Source: Candidatus Microbacterium phytovorans (GTDB lineage Bacteria > Actinomycetota > Actinomycetes > Actinomycetales > Microbacteriaceae). From it: a stretch of 64,000 nt of DNA. The stretch lies in the NCBI GenBank assembly GCA_029202445.1, contig CP119321.1, forward strand, positions 930,001-994,000. The letters are read 5' to 3'. The position numbers and the translations under genes are program-made. Positions 25,729-35,163 of the stretch are shown one piece after another. Positions within the stretch are counted from its first letter, which is position 1. Each line of letters begins with the position of its first letter. Under the pieces are notes generated by a model. That model saw nothing but the letters and a program-made list of their open reading frames with translations. It was not told where the DNA came from and did no database searches.

Positions 25729-27234
25729 TCAGGCGCGGTGTGTGAGACGCCCCGCGAGGAGCGTCGCCGCTACGCGGGTGGCCCGCATCGCCGTCTCGTC
25801 GGCGGTGAGCGGATCTCGGTCCACCACCGCCAGATCTGCGAGCGACCCGGGGTGGAGGGCGCTGCCGGTGCTCGATCCCCCCGCGGTGGATGCCGCGAGC
25901 GCTGTCGCAGGGTCGACGCCCTGGTCCGGTCGCCACGCCGGCCGTCCGTCGCGCGTGCGGTGCACGGCGGCGGCCATCGCCGCCCAGGGGTCCAGCGGAG
26001 ACACCGGCGCGTCGGAGCCGAACAGCAGGTTGGCGCCTGCGTCGGCGAGGGCGCGCAGCGGGTACGGCATGGCCGTCTGGTCGGCCCAAATCGTGTCAGT
26101 CATGTCGCGATCGTCGATCGCATGCTCGGGCTGCACACTCGCGCCGACCCCGAGACGGGCGAAGCGCGTGACGTCGGCGTGCGCGACGAGCTGGGCGTGT
26201 TCGATCGTGCCGCGTGCGCCGGTCGCCGCGAAGGCGTCGAGGGCGTAGGTGTTGGCGAGGTCGCCGATGGCGTGCACCGCGCACGCGAGGCCACCGCCGG
26301 TCGCGCGCGTCATGAGCTCGTGGAGTTCGTCGGGCGGCACCGTGAGCACACCGTGATTGTGGGGATCGCCGGGATAGGGGTGGGAGCATGCCGCCGTGCG
26401 GGTGCCGAGCGACCCGTCGGTGATCACCTTGAACGGCCCCATGCGCACGAGTCCGGCAGGGTCGAGCGCGTCGCCCGTCTCCAGGCCCTCGGAGATCGCG
26501 CGGTCGAGCAACGCGGGATAGACGCCGAACGAGACGCGAGTCGTGTCGAACCCTGCGTCGAGGCGACGCGCCCACGCTTCGGCGTTCCACGCCATGTCGA
26601 GGTCGACGACCCCGACGATGCCCCGCGAGGCCGCCTCTCTCAGGGCGCGGGCGACGAGCGCGTCGCCGATGGCGGGGTCGGCCGCGTTCAGGCGTCGCGA
26701 GATCTCGAAGGCGGGCTCTTCGCGCAGCACGCCGTCAGCGGCCTCGAATCCCTCGCGGCGAAGGGCAGCCGAGTTTAGCCAGACGCTGTGCACGTCCGCG
26801 TTGATGAGGTAGGTGGGCACCTCGCCCGTTGCGGTGTCGAGCACGGCGAGCGTCATGGCATCCGGCCACAGGGCGTCACGGAACCCGGTTCCGACGCGTC
26901 GTCCGTCGCCGAGGACGTCGGCGGATGCCATCAGGCGTGCCGCGTGCGCCGCCGACTCCGCTTCACCGAGCGGCTGTCGCTGAGCGACCAGCGCCCACTG
27001 GACGGTGTGGGCGTGATGATCCCACAGTCCGGGGATGAGCCATCCGCCCTGCCCGTCGAGCACGGCCCCCGTGCGGGGCAGCGCGCCGGCGGGCGCGATG
27101 TCGACGATCCGTCCGTCGCGAAGATGCACGTCGACGGGGTCCGCACCGAAGGGGTCCAGTCGATCCGCGCCCGTGAGGTGCACGTCGGTGACGACGTCGG
27201 CGTGTTCGCCTCCGGAGAGTCGATCGTGCGTCAT
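25729..27234 (-). CDS. YtcJ-type metal-dependent amidohydrolase
   Basis: 501 residues. Composite-domain start (DVHLRDGRIVDIAPAG), metal motif HHAHT (LIPGLWDHHAHT), later His in CAVHAIGD and IEHAQL, and Asp in LLFGSDAPVSPLDPW. This is the amidohydrolase 3 family, whose members hydrolyse N-acyl or cyclic amide bonds; the substrate here is unknown. ATG 27234 overlaps the stop of the PaiB-like gene, so it is the last gene of an rpiB-nei-PaiB-amidohydrolase operon. Confidence 0.9.
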   Translation of the reverse strand: MTHDRLSGGEHADVVTDVHLTGADRLDPFGADPVDVHLRDGRIVDIAPAGALPRTGAVLDGQGGWLIPGLWDHHAHTVQWALVAQRQPLGEAESAAHAARLMASADVLGDGRRVGTGFRDALWPDAMTLAVLDTATGEVPTYLINADVHSVWLNSAALRREGFEAADGVLREEPAFEISRRLNAADPAIGDALVARALREAASRGIVGVVDLDMAWNAEAWARRLDAGFDTTRVSFGVYPALLDRAISEGLETGDALDPAGLVRMGPFKVITDGSLGTRTAACSHPYPGDPHNHGVLTVPPDELHELMTRATGGGLACAVHAIGDLANTYALDAFAATGARGTIEHAQLVAHADVTRFARLGVGASVQPEHAIDDRDMTDTIWADQTAMPYPLRALADAGANLLFGSDAPVSPLDPWAAMAAAVHRTRDGRPAWRPDQGVDPATALAASTAGGSSTGSALHPGSLADLAVVDRDPLTADETAMRATRVAATLLAGRLTHRA

Positions 27235-27905
27235 CGCGTCGCGTCACCCTTCTCCGCCTGTGTGGACCGCGCCTGTCGCAGCGCGTCGTGCGCTCGGCGC
27301 ATCTCGCCCGGCAGTCGAGGGTCCGCGTAGGGGCCGGCGCCGTCTTCGAGTTGCGCGATGATCGTGTCCACGACCTCGTCGGGTCGATTCTGGCTCAGCT
27401 TGCGTTTGGCGGTGACGCGAGTGGGGCGCAGGCGGAACCCGACGGTGCCGCGCTCCAGTCGACGAACGAAGTCCTCGTCGTTGGGAGGCTCCCACATCAG
27501 GCGCGGGCCGGGCATCGCCGACTCGAAGCGCGCCACCAGCCGTTCGAGCACAGCGAGGTTCTCCTCCGTGCTGAGGATCTCGGGCACCCCGGCGAGGTGG
27601 ACGGACACGAAGTTCCAGGTCGGCACGTTCGGACCGGGCGGGTACCACCCCGGCGAGATGTACCCGTGCGGCCCCTGGAAGACCACGAGGAGCTCGCGCT
27701 CTCCGAGTCCGTGGATGAGGTCGTCCGGCTTGCCGACATGGCCGACGATCGTGAGGTCGTCGGCCCCCTCGTCCAGCAGCACCGCATAGTGCGAGGCGAC
27801 GAGACCGTCGGGCGTGTCGCTCACGATCGTGACCCAGGGGTGCTCCGCGATGATGCGGCGAAGCTCGCTGACGTCGGTCATCGCAAAACTGGGGTTCTGT
27901 CTCAT
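27231..27905 (-). CDS. PaiB-like FMN-binding negative regulator family protein
   Basis: 224 residues. It opens MRQNPSFAMTDVSELRRIIAEHPW, with FVSVHLAG and KRKLSQNRP, characteristic of the PaiB/FMN-binding split-barrel family. B. subtilis PaiB represses sporulation and protease genes, but the fold binds flavin and its role here is unproven. GAGG lies 5 bases before ATG 27905, and the gene follows nei by 18 bases. Confidence 0.88.
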   Translation of the reverse strand: MRQNPSFAMTDVSELRRIIAEHPWVTIVSDTPDGLVASHYAVLLDEGADDLTIVGHVGKPDDLIHGLGERELLVVFQGPHGYISPGWYPPGPNVPTWNFVSVHLAGVPEILSTEENLAVLERLVARFESAMPGPRLMWEPPNDEDFVRRLERGTVGFRLRPTRVTAKRKLSQNRPDEVVDTIIAQLEDGAGPYADPRLPGEMRRAHDALRQARSTQAEKGDATR

Positions 27906-27923
27906 GGCATCCTCACGTGTTGT

Positions 27924-28919
27924 TCAGCGCTGGCACGAGGGGCACCAGTACAGCTTGCGGGCGCTCATTTCCTCGAGCACGATCGCCGTTCCGCACACCC
28001 GGCACGGCAGGCCCGCGCGGTGGTACACCCAGTGCCGGTCGTCGCGGTGCGCCATCGCGCGGCGATACGCCTCGGGGTCGAGATCGTCCATCGTCATCAT
28101 CTGGCCGGTCTCGACCCCGATCGAAAGGAGACGCACCCAATCCCGCCACAGCGACCGCACTGTGCGCTCCGCGACATCCCGTCCAGGCGTGTGCGGGTTC
28201 AGACGTGCTCGGAACAGCAGCTCGGCACGGTAGACGTTGCCGATGCCGCTGACCACCGACTGGTCCATGAGGAGCAGACCGATCGGCGTGGGCTTGCGTC
28301 GAACGACCTCCACGAAGCGCTGCTCGCCCCCGTCGACGTCGTCCACGAGCGGGTCGGGACCGAGCTTTGCGATCGTCGCCTGCACCTCGTCGGGCGTCTG
28401 CAGCTCGCACGCCGTCGGTCCACGGAGGTCGGCGCTCGTCACGTCGGTGAGCAGACGCAAGCGCACCTGCCCGACGACGGGCGGGGGCCACGGGGCGTCC
28501 TCGTCGCCCAACCCGGTGGTCTGCTCGCTCATCCGCACGTGCACGCGTGCGCGCCGCGGCGCGCCGATGGAGCTGAGCGAATTCTCGCCCGCCGCATCGA
28601 GCACGGGCTCCAGCTCGGTACCGCGCTGATTCGTCTGTCCCATGCGCCCGTTCGCCGAGGCGATCGTCGGGTCGACGAGGATCTCCCCCGCGAAGTCCCA
28701 CGCCCCGTACATGCCCAGGTGCACACGCAACCACAGGTCGTCGTCGAACTCCAGGAACATCTGCTTGCCCACCGCCCGGACGCGGGATGCCGTCCGTCCG
28801 TCGATCACGGCAGCGCCCTCGGCGAAGCGCCCCTGCGGACTGGATGCCGCCACGAGCTTTCCCACGAAGTTGCGGTCGAACTGTCGAGCGATGCGATGGA
28901 CGGAGTGACCCTCGGGCAT
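27924..28919 (-). CDS. nei: Fpg/Nei family DNA glycosylase
   Basis: 331 residues. Bifunctional glycosylase/AP lyase that removes oxidised bases. The N-terminus MPEGHSVHRIA supplies the catalytic Pro2 and Glu3. The helix-two-turn-helix segment MDQSVVSGIGNVYRAELLF is intact. The C-terminal zinc finger is C-x2-C-x16-C-x2-C (CRVCG...CPSCQR). The PEGHS start favours an Nei-type over Fpg (PELPEV). It shares one base with the rpiB stop (TGATG). Confidence 0.93.
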   Translation of the reverse strand: MPEGHSVHRIARQFDRNFVGKLVAASSPQGRFAEGAAVIDGRTASRVRAVGKQMFLEFDDDLWLRVHLGMYGAWDFAGEILVDPTIASANGRMGQTNQRGTELEPVLDAAGENSLSSIGAPRRARVHVRMSEQTTGLGDEDAPWPPPVVGQVRLRLLTDVTSADLRGPTACELQTPDEVQATIAKLGPDPLVDDVDGGEQRFVEVVRRKPTPIGLLLMDQSVVSGIGNVYRAELLFRARLNPHTPGRDVAERTVRSLWRDWVRLLSIGVETGQMMTMDDLDPEAYRRAMAHRDDRHWVYHRAGLPCRVCGTAIVLEEMSARKLYWCPSCQR

Positions 28920-29404
28920 CAGGCGCGGGGGTCCGGTGCGAGCGTGCCGTCCGTCTCGTAGGCCGCGAGCTGGGCGATGCGTCGTGCATGCCGCTCTTCG
29001 CCCGAGAACGGCGTGGCGATGAAGCGGTCGATGAAGGACACGGCCTCGTCGAAGGTGTGCTGCCGAGCACCGATCGCGATGACGTTCGCGTCGTTGTGCT
29101 CCCGCGCCAGCTCCGCGGTCGCGAGGTTCCAGACCAGCGCGGCACGCACCCCGCGCACTTTGTTCGCTGCGATCTGCTCGCCGTTGCCCGAGCCGCCGAA
29201 GACGACCCCGAGCGTCTCCACTCCCGCTGCCTGATCGCGCACGACGGCCTCGGCGGCGCGAATGCAGAACGCCGGGTAGTCGTCGAGCGGGTCGTACTCC
29301 ACAGGGCCGTGATCGACGACGTCGTGGCCCTGAGCTGCGAGATGGTGCTGCAGCTGCGTCGAGAACTCGAGCCCCGCGTGATCGGTGGCGATGTGGATGC
29401 GCAT
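28919..29404 (-). CDS. rpiB: Ribose-5-phosphate isomerase B
   Basis: 161 residues, RpiB/LacAB fold. It interconverts ribose 5-phosphate and ribulose 5-phosphate in the pentose phosphate pathway. It begins MRIHIATDHAGLEF; the active-site loop GGSGNGEQIAANKV has Ser where E. coli RpiB has Cys, as in actinobacterial enzymes. TAGGAT lies 7 bases before ATG 29404. Heads the operon with nei, a PaiB-like gene and an amidohydrolase. Confidence 0.94.
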   Translation of the reverse strand: MRIHIATDHAGLEFSTQLQHHLAAQGHDVVDHGPVEYDPLDDYPAFCIRAAEAVVRDQAAGVETLGVVFGGSGNGEQIAANKVRGVRAALVWNLATAELAREHNDANVIAIGARQHTFDEAVSFIDRFIATPFSGEERHARRIAQLAAYETDGTLAPDPRA

Positions 29405-29411
29405 GGCTTCC

Positions 29412-29417
29412 ATCCTA
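29412..29417 (-). promoter_or_regulatory. Leaderless -10 box of rpiB
   Basis: TAGGAT on the minus strand, 7-base spacer, ATG 29404. It lies 30 bases from the divergent ArsR operator. Confidence 0.55.
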
Positions 29418-29446
29418 GGAGCGAAGCTCGCCCCGCTCACCGTCAT

Positions 29447-29462
29447 ATGATGGTTCCATCAT
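29447..29462. promoter_or_regulatory. ArsR operator candidate over its own start
   Basis: ATGATGGTTCCATCAT: perfect 7-bp arms with a 2-base centre. It overlaps the TATGAT -10 box (29446-29451) and runs into the ATG at 29461, so a bound dimer would block transcription of the arsR-sulP operon. Confidence 0.7.
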
Positions 29463-29832
29463 GTCACTATCCTCACGCCAGCGCCCGCTGTACGAGGTGA
29501 AAGCCAACCTCTTCAAGGGGCTCGCGCATCCCTTCCGCATCCGTGTGCTCGAACTGCTGGCCGCGCAACCCGAGGTCACCGTCGCGTTCCTCCAGGAAGA
29601 GACGGGACTGGAGCCGTCCCATCTCTCTCAGCACCTCGCCGTCCTCCGCCGGCACCGCCTGGTGCTCAGTGAGCGCCGCGCCCGCCATGTTTACTACCGC
29701 CTGGCCGATCCGGCGGTGGCTCGACTGCTGGCCACGGCACGCGAGCTGCTGATCGGCGTCCTCTCCGACGAACGGGCGCTCCTGGCCGACGCCCGCACGC
29801 TCCCGGTCATCGGCGATCGGTCCTCCGCGTGA
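29461..29832 (+). CDS. ArsR-family regulator of the SulP transporter
   Basis: 123 residues. Winged helix LFKGLAHPFRIRVLELLA, recognition helix LEPSHLSQHLAVLRRHRLV and wing RRARHVYYRL. No ELCVCDL-type Cys pair and no Cys at all, so it is not the classical arsenic or zinc sensor; the signal is unknown. The stop overlaps the SulP start as GTGA. The palindrome around its start suggests autorepression. Confidence 0.9.
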   Translation: MSLSSRQRPLYEVKANLFKGLAHPFRIRVLELLAAQPEVTVAFLQEETGLEPSHLSQHLAVLRRHRLVLSERRARHVYYRLADPAVARLLATARELLIGVLSDERALLADARTLPVIGDRSSA

Positions 29833-31511
29833 GCGGCAGAGCATCCGTGCGTCGCGGGATGCGTGCGATCGCGCATGCCCGAACCCTCCTGCCGTCGCGC
29901 CACGACTACGCCGGCATCCGGACCACGTGGCGCCGTGATCTCCTGTCCGGCCTGACCGTCGGCATCGTCGCGTTGCCCCTGGCGCTCGGATTCGGGGCGA
30001 GTGCGGGACTGAGCGCCGAGGCGGGACTGGTCACGGCGATCATCGCCGGGATCATCGCTGCCGTGTTCGGCGGCTCCCCCGTTCAGGTCTCCGGCCCCAC
30101 GGGCGCGATGGCCGTGGTGCTCCTCCCGATCGTCGCGACGAACGGCTCGGGTGCGGTGCTCGTCGTCACACTCCTCGCCGGCGCGATCGTGGCCGCCGCG
30201 GGCCTGCTCCGACTCGGACGCGTGGTCGCCGTCATCCCCTGGCCCGTGATCGAGGGCTTCACTCTCGGTATCGCCGTCATCATCTTCTTCCAGCAGGTGC
30301 CGAGCCTCGTCTCCGCGACTCCCCTGCCGGCGGATGCGCACAGCGCGAACGCGATCGTCGCCGCGGTTCAGGCGCTCGCCGCCGTCGACATCCACTATCT
30401 GCCTTGGGCCGCCGGCGTCGCGCTCATCGTCGCGTCCCTGATGTGGATCGCACCCCGCATCCATCCCGCCGTGCCGGGGTCTCTGATCGCCATCGTCGCC
30501 GTCACCGCCGCGGCGTCGGTGGTGACGACACCGCTCGCGGTGATCGGGAGCCTCCCCGGTTCCCTTCCCGCGCCTGCCCTCCCGGTCGTCGATCCCTCGC
30601 TCGTCCCGGCACTGCTCCTCCCGGCGGTGACCGTCGCCGCGCTGGCCGCGATCGAGTCGTTGCTCTCGGCCCGCGTCGCCGCCTCGATGGCCGACACCGG
30701 CGCGTACGACCCCGACCGTGAGCTCCTCGGACAGGGACTCGCATCGGTCGGCTCGGCGATCTTCGGCGGGATGCCGGCAACCGGCGCCATCGCGCGGACG
30801 GCGCTGAACGTGCGGTCGGGAGGGCGCACCCGCGTCGCCGCCGCATTCCACTCGGTGGTGCTGTTGATGATCGTGCTGCTCGCCTCGGGTCCAGTGGGCC
30901 GTATCCCCCTCGCGGCGCTGGCCGGAGTGCTGATGGTGACCGCCGTCCGCATGGTGCACGTCGGCACCGTCCGCGCCATCATGTCCTCCACACGCTCGGA
31001 CGCGATCGCCTTCGTCGTCACGGCGACCATCACGGTCGCCTTCGACCTCATCGTGGCGGTGGTCATCGGCGTCGTCCTGGCGGGCGTGGTTGCGATCCGA
31101 AGCATGTCGCGCGCCTCCGGAGTCCATCGGGAGGAGCTCGACGGGGACGCGCTGCCCGGTGATGAGCGGATCGCGGTGATGCGGTTCGACGGTCCGCTGC
31201 TGTTCGCCGCGGCCGACCGCGTGCGGGAAGAGATGGCGGCGGTGCGGGACGTGTCTGTCGTGATCCTCCGGATGAGCCAGCTCGAGGTCGTCGACGCCAC
31301 GGGCGCCCGCATCCTCGGCGACATCGTCCAGCTCCTGGAGCGTCGCGGGGTGACCGTGCTGATCAAGGGGGTGCAGCCTCGGCATGAAGACCTGTTCCGC
31401 ACGGTGGGTGTCCTCGCCTCGTTGCGTGACCATCGTCACCTGTTCGTCACGCTGCCCGACGCGATCGAGCACGCCCGCAGCCATGTGCGTCGAGAGGCAG
31501 CCTCCGCGTAG
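29829..31511 (+). CDS. SulP (SLC26) anion transporter with STAS domain
   Basis: 560 residues. About 12-14 membrane segments (family signature SGLTVGIVALPLALGFGASAGLSAEAGLVTAII, then VSGPTGAMAVVLLP) and a C-terminal cytoplasmic STAS domain (about 435-550: ERIAVMRFDGPLLFAAADRVREEM; MSQLEVVDATGARIL). Family members carry sulfate, bicarbonate or dicarboxylates; sequence alone does not decide. GTG 29829 is coupled to arsR. A bicarbonate role would fit the gamma-CA-like gene 4 kb away, but that is speculation. Confidence 0.9.
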   Translation: MSGRASVRRGMRAIAHARTLLPSRHDYAGIRTTWRRDLLSGLTVGIVALPLALGFGASAGLSAEAGLVTAIIAGIIAAVFGGSPVQVSGPTGAMAVVLLPIVATNGSGAVLVVTLLAGAIVAAAGLLRLGRVVAVIPWPVIEGFTLGIAVIIFFQQVPSLVSATPLPADAHSANAIVAAVQALAAVDIHYLPWAAGVALIVASLMWIAPRIHPAVPGSLIAIVAVTAAASVVTTPLAVIGSLPGSLPAPALPVVDPSLVPALLLPAVTVAALAAIESLLSARVAASMADTGAYDPDRELLGQGLASVGSAIFGGMPATGAIARTALNVRSGGRTRVAAAFHSVVLLMIVLLASGPVGRIPLAALAGVLMVTAVRMVHVGTVRAIMSSTRSDAIAFVVTATITVAFDLIVAVVIGVVLAGVVAIRSMSRASGVHREELDGDALPGDERIAVMRFDGPLLFAAADRVREEMAAVRDVSVVILRMSQLEVVDATGARILGDIVQLLERRGVTVLIKGVQPRHEDLFRTVGVLASLRDHRHLFVTLPDAIEHARSHVRREAASA

Positions 31512-31583
31512 GCTGGTCGGGTTGCCGCCGGCGCCAGCAGCGCCTGCCCGCGGCATCCACCCTGACCCTTGGGAGACACGTAC

Positions 31584-34127
31584 GTGCCTGGAGAGAATCT
31601 CACCCGCAGCGAGGCGCAGGAGCGCCGCGCCCTCGTCGACACCGCCTCGTACGAGGTGGCCCTCGACCTGGCGACCGGACCGGAGGTGTTCCGCTCGCGC
31701 ACCGTCGTCCGCTTCTCGGCCACCCCGGGAGCCTCGACGTTCATCGACCTCATCGCCCGCTCGGTGCACGAGATCACCCTCAACGGCCGCTCGATCGACG
31801 CGTCCGCCTTCGCGGACGCCCGCATCGTGCTCGACGGTCTCGAAGCCGACAACGAGCTGATCGTCGATGCGGACTGCCTGTACACGAACACGGGCGAAGG
31901 CCTTCACCGGTTCGTCGACCCTGTCGACGGCGAGGTCTATCTCTACTCGCAGTTCGAGGTGCCCGACTCGCGTCGCGTGTTCGCCGTCTTCGAGCAGCCC
32001 GACCTCAAGGCGACCTTCCAGTTCACGGTCACGGCACCTGCCGCATGGAAAGTCGTCTCCAACTCCCCCACGCCGGAGCCGGTGGATGCCGGTGACGGCG
32101 CGGCGACGTGGACCTTCGAGCCGACGCCGCGCATCTCGTCCTACATCACGGCTCTGGTCGCGGGTCCCTACGAGGCGACCTTCTCCGAGCTGACGAGCGC
32201 CTCCGGCCGAGTCATCCCGCTCGGCGTGTACGGCCGCAAGAGCCTCTGGCATCACCTCGATGCCGACTACATCTTCGACAAGACGCGTCAGGGATTCGCG
32301 TACTTCGAGGAGAAGTTCCAGTTCCCCTACCCGTTCGCGAAGTACGACCAGCTCTTCGTGCCGGAGTTCAACGCCGGCGCGATGGAGAACGCCGGCGCGG
32401 TGACCTTCACCGAGACCTACGTGTTCCGGAGCAAGGTGACCGACGCGGTCAAGGAGCGTCGCGTCGTGACGATCCTCCACGAGCTCGCGCACATGTGGTT
32501 CGGCGACCTCGTCACGATGAAGTGGTGGAACGACCTCTGGCTGAACGAGTCGTTCGCCGAGTGGGCCTCCACGATCGCCACGGCCGAGGCGACGGAGTGG
32601 ACCGAGGCATGGACCACGTTCAACGCGATGGAGAAGTCGTGGGCCTACCGTCAGGACCAGCTCCCCTCCACGCACCCCGTCGTCGCGGAGATCAACGACC
32701 TCGAAGACGTGCAGGTGAACTTCGACGGCATCACCTACGCCAAGGGCGGCTCGGTGCTCAAGCAGCTCGCGGCGTGGGTCGGCATCGAGGAGTTCTTCGC
32801 GGGCGTCGCGGCGTACTTCCAGAAGCACGCCTGGGGCAACACCGAGCTGTCCGACCTCCTGCGGGAGCTCGAGGCGACGAGCGGTCGCGAGCTGACGACG
32901 TGGTCGAAGAAGTGGCTGGAGACGGCGGGCGTGAACACCCTCTCGCCCGAGATCAAGACCGATGGGAGCGGCACGATCACCCGCTTCGCGGTCGTGCAGA
33001 CGGCGCCGGCGGACTATTCCACCATCCGCCCGCACCGCCTGGGGGTCGGCTTCTACTCGCTCGACGGCGACGCCCTCGTGCGTACCCACCACATCGAGGT
33101 CGACGTCGACGGCGACCTCACCGAGGTCTCCGACCTCGTGGGTCTGCGTCGCCCCGACCTCGTGCTGCTCAACGACGAGGACCTCGCCTACGCGAAGATC
33201 CGTCTCGACGACACCTCGCTGAGCACGGCGATCGCGCACCTCGGCAAGATCAGCGACCCCCTCGCGCGCTCCCTCGTGTGGGGTGCCGCCTGGGATCAGA
33301 CGAGGGATGCCGAGGCCTCGGCATCCGATTATGTCGACCTCGTGCTGCGCAACATCGGCGCGGAGACCGAGTCGACCACCGTACGCACGACACTCGCCCA
33401 GCTCCAGCTGGCAGCCAACGCCTACGTCTCGCCGGACCGGAGGACGCAGACCCGCGTGAAGGTCGCCGACGCCCTGTGGCAGCTGGCCCAGGATGCGGAA
33501 GCCGGAAGCGACAGTCAGCTGCAGTTCGTCACGGCGTTCGCGTCGGCCGCGGCGACGTCTGCCCAGACGGCGCAGGTGCGCTCCCTCCGCGACGGTGAGA
33601 CGGTGCTGCCGGGTCTCGAGATCGACGCCGACCTGTCGTGGGCTCTCCTGGTGGGTCTCGCCGCAGGAGGCGCCGTGGATGCGGCCGAGATCGATCGCGC
33701 GCTCGAGGCGGACAACACTGCGAAGGGTGGCGAGTTCGCCGCTCAGGCGCGGGCTGCGCTGCCGACCGTCGACGCGAAGCGGGAGGCATGGGCTTCGCTT
33801 GTCGACTCGCCGGATCTGCCGAACACCGTCGTCCGCTCCGCTGCGCTCGGCTTCGTCCACCCTGCGGGCGTCGAGGCTCTGTCCGCGTTCGTCGACGACT
33901 ATTTCTCGATGCTGCTGCCGATCTGGGAGAGCCGCACCTACCAGATCGCCAACTACCTCATCACGGGGCTCTATCCTGCGCCGCTCGCCAATCGCGAGCT
34001 GCGCGACGCCACCCGGCGCTGGCTCGACGAGCACCGCGACGCTCCGCCGGCGCTGCGTCGCCTCGTTCACGAGAACCTGGCGGGCGTGGAGCGGGCGCTG
34101 TCGGTGCAGGAGCGCGACAGCCAGTAG
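31584..34127 (+). CDS. pepN: Aminopeptidase N (M1 family)
   Basis: 847 residues, the actinobacterial PepN size. Zinc aminopeptidase releasing N-terminal residues from peptides in the cytoplasm. GAMEN exopeptidase motif in FNAGAMENAG; zinc site HELAH at 299-303 with Glu322 in LNESFAEW. C-terminal ERAP1-like helical domain present. Start GTG 31584 is chosen for GGGAG 8 bases upstream. It ends in a strong hairpin terminator. Confidence 0.96.
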   Translation: MPGENLTRSEAQERRALVDTASYEVALDLATGPEVFRSRTVVRFSATPGASTFIDLIARSVHEITLNGRSIDASAFADARIVLDGLEADNELIVDADCLYTNTGEGLHRFVDPVDGEVYLYSQFEVPDSRRVFAVFEQPDLKATFQFTVTAPAAWKVVSNSPTPEPVDAGDGAATWTFEPTPRISSYITALVAGPYEATFSELTSASGRVIPLGVYGRKSLWHHLDADYIFDKTRQGFAYFEEKFQFPYPFAKYDQLFVPEFNAGAMENAGAVTFTETYVFRSKVTDAVKERRVVTILHELAHMWFGDLVTMKWWNDLWLNESFAEWASTIATAEATEWTEAWTTFNAMEKSWAYRQDQLPSTHPVVAEINDLEDVQVNFDGITYAKGGSVLKQLAAWVGIEEFFAGVAAYFQKHAWGNTELSDLLRELEATSGRELTTWSKKWLETAGVNTLSPEIKTDGSGTITRFAVVQTAPADYSTIRPHRLGVGFYSLDGDALVRTHHIEVDVDGDLTEVSDLVGLRRPDLVLLNDEDLAYAKIRLDDTSLSTAIAHLGKISDPLARSLVWGAAWDQTRDAEASASDYVDLVLRNIGAETESTTVRTTLAQLQLAANAYVSPDRRTQTRVKVADALWQLAQDAEAGSDSQLQFVTAFASAAATSAQTAQVRSLRDGETVLPGLEIDADLSWALLVGLAAGGAVDAAEIDRALEADNTAKGGEFAAQARAALPTVDAKREAWASLVDSPDLPNTVVRSAALGFVHPAGVEALSAFVDDYFSMLLPIWESRTYQIANYLITGLYPAPLANRELRDATRRWLDEHRDAPPALRRLVHENLAGVERALSVQERDSQ

Positions 34128-34140
34128 GTCCACCGTCGAC

Positions 34141-34176
34141 GCAGAGGGCATCCTCCTTCGGGGGGATGCCCTCTGC
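34141..34176 (+). terminator. Strong hairpin terminator after pepN
   Basis: A 13-bp perfect stem GCAGAGGGCATCC / GGATGCCCTCTGC, prolonged by three further pairs to a TTCG tetraloop closed by C-G. The stem contains the GGCATCC/GGATGCC word. It starts 13 bases after the stop. Confidence 0.88.
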
Positions 34177-34221
34177 GCGTTGCGGTACCCACGGCGGATG
34201 TGCGGGGTGGGCCGGGTTCCG

Positions 34222-34227
34222 TAGCGT
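34222..34227 (+). promoter_or_regulatory. Leaderless -10 box of the ABC exporter operon
   Basis: TAGCGT, spacer CGAAGC (6), ATG 34234. Confidence 0.55.
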
Positions 34228-34233
34228 CGAAGC

Positions 34234-35163
34234 ATGATCGTTGCAGAGCGCCTCACGAAGAGGTTCGGAGACAACACGGCCGTGTCCGATGTCTCCTTCA
34301 CCGTCCAGCCGGGCAAAGTCACCGGCTTCCTCGGCCCGAACGGCGCCGGGAAGTCGACCACCATGCGGATGATCGTCGGATTGGACCGGCCGACGGCCGG
34401 TGCGGTCACGGTCAACGGACGTCCGTACCGGGAGTCGCGCGCTCCGCTGACCGAGGTCGGTGTGCTGCTCGACGCCAAGGCCGTTCACACCGGTAGGAGT
34501 GCGCGCGCGCACCTGCGCGCGATCGCCGCCACCCACGGACTTCCGCGCTCTCGCGTCGATGAAGTGATCGAACTGACCGGCATCGCCTCGGTCGCGGGCC
34601 GGCGAGCAGGCAAGTTCTCCCTCGGTATGGGGCAGCGCCTCGGCATCGCCGCCGCGCTACTGGGTGATCCGCACACGCTGATCCTCGACGAGCCGGTGAA
34701 CGGACTCGACCCGGAGGGAGTGCGCTGGGTGCGGCAGTTCGTGCGGTACCAGGCGTCTCAGGGCCGCACGGTGCTGCTGTCGAGCCACCTGATGAGCGAG
34801 ATGTCGCTGACGGCCGACCACGTCATCGTGCTGGGCCGTGGCCGGGTGCTCGCCGACGCGCCTCTGGCCGAACTCGTGTCGGCGTGGACGGCGACGACCG
34901 TGCTCGTGCGCACTCCGCGGGCGAGCGAACTCGCGGACGTGCTGTCTCGACAGGCCGGCACCGGCGTCACCGTCACCAGCAGCGGAGAGGGCGTCCTCCA
35001 GATCGAGGGTGTCTCCGCGCCGTCCATCGGCGATGCCGCCGCCGCGGCCGGCATCCCCCTTCACGAGCTCACTCCCACCAGCGGTTCTCTCGAGGACGCC
35101 TACCTCGCCCTGACGGGCGACGCCGTCGAGTACCGCACCACTTCTCCTCAGGAGCTGTCATGA
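34234..35163 (+). CDS. ABC transporter ATP-binding protein (DrrA/CcmA-like)
   Basis: 309 residues. Walker A GPNGAGKST (about 32-40), signature FSLGMGQRLGIAAALL and Walker B LILDEPVNGLDPEG are all intact; the ~85-residue C-terminal extension is typical of drug/lantibiotic exporters. It pairs with the permease that starts inside its stop codon (ATGA). A kinase/regulator pair follows directly, a common layout for exporters that respond to cell-envelope stress. The substrate is unknown. Confidence 0.92.
   Translation: MIVAERLTKRFGDNTAVSDVSFTVQPGKVTGFLGPNGAGKSTTMRMIVGLDRPTAGAVTVNGRPYRESRAPLTEVGVLLDAKAVHTGRSARAHLRAIAATHGLPRSRVDEVIELTGIASVAGRRAGKFSLGMGQRLGIAAALLGDPHTLILDEPVNGLDPEGVRWVRQFVRYQASQGRTVLLSSHLMSEMSLTADHVIVLGRGRVLADAPLAELVSAWTATTVLVRTPRASELADVLSRQAGTGVTVTSSGEGVLQIEGVSAPSIGDAAAAAGIPLHELTPTSGSLEDAYLALTGDAVEYRTTSPQELS

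Noticed and set aside
29694..34478. Open frame of 1594 codons antisense to arsR, sulP and pepN
   Set aside because: It mirrors genuine genes with full domain motifs; at 70 % G+C the antisense frame of GC-rich third positions stays open by chance. Composition is Arg/His/Asp-rich with no domain.
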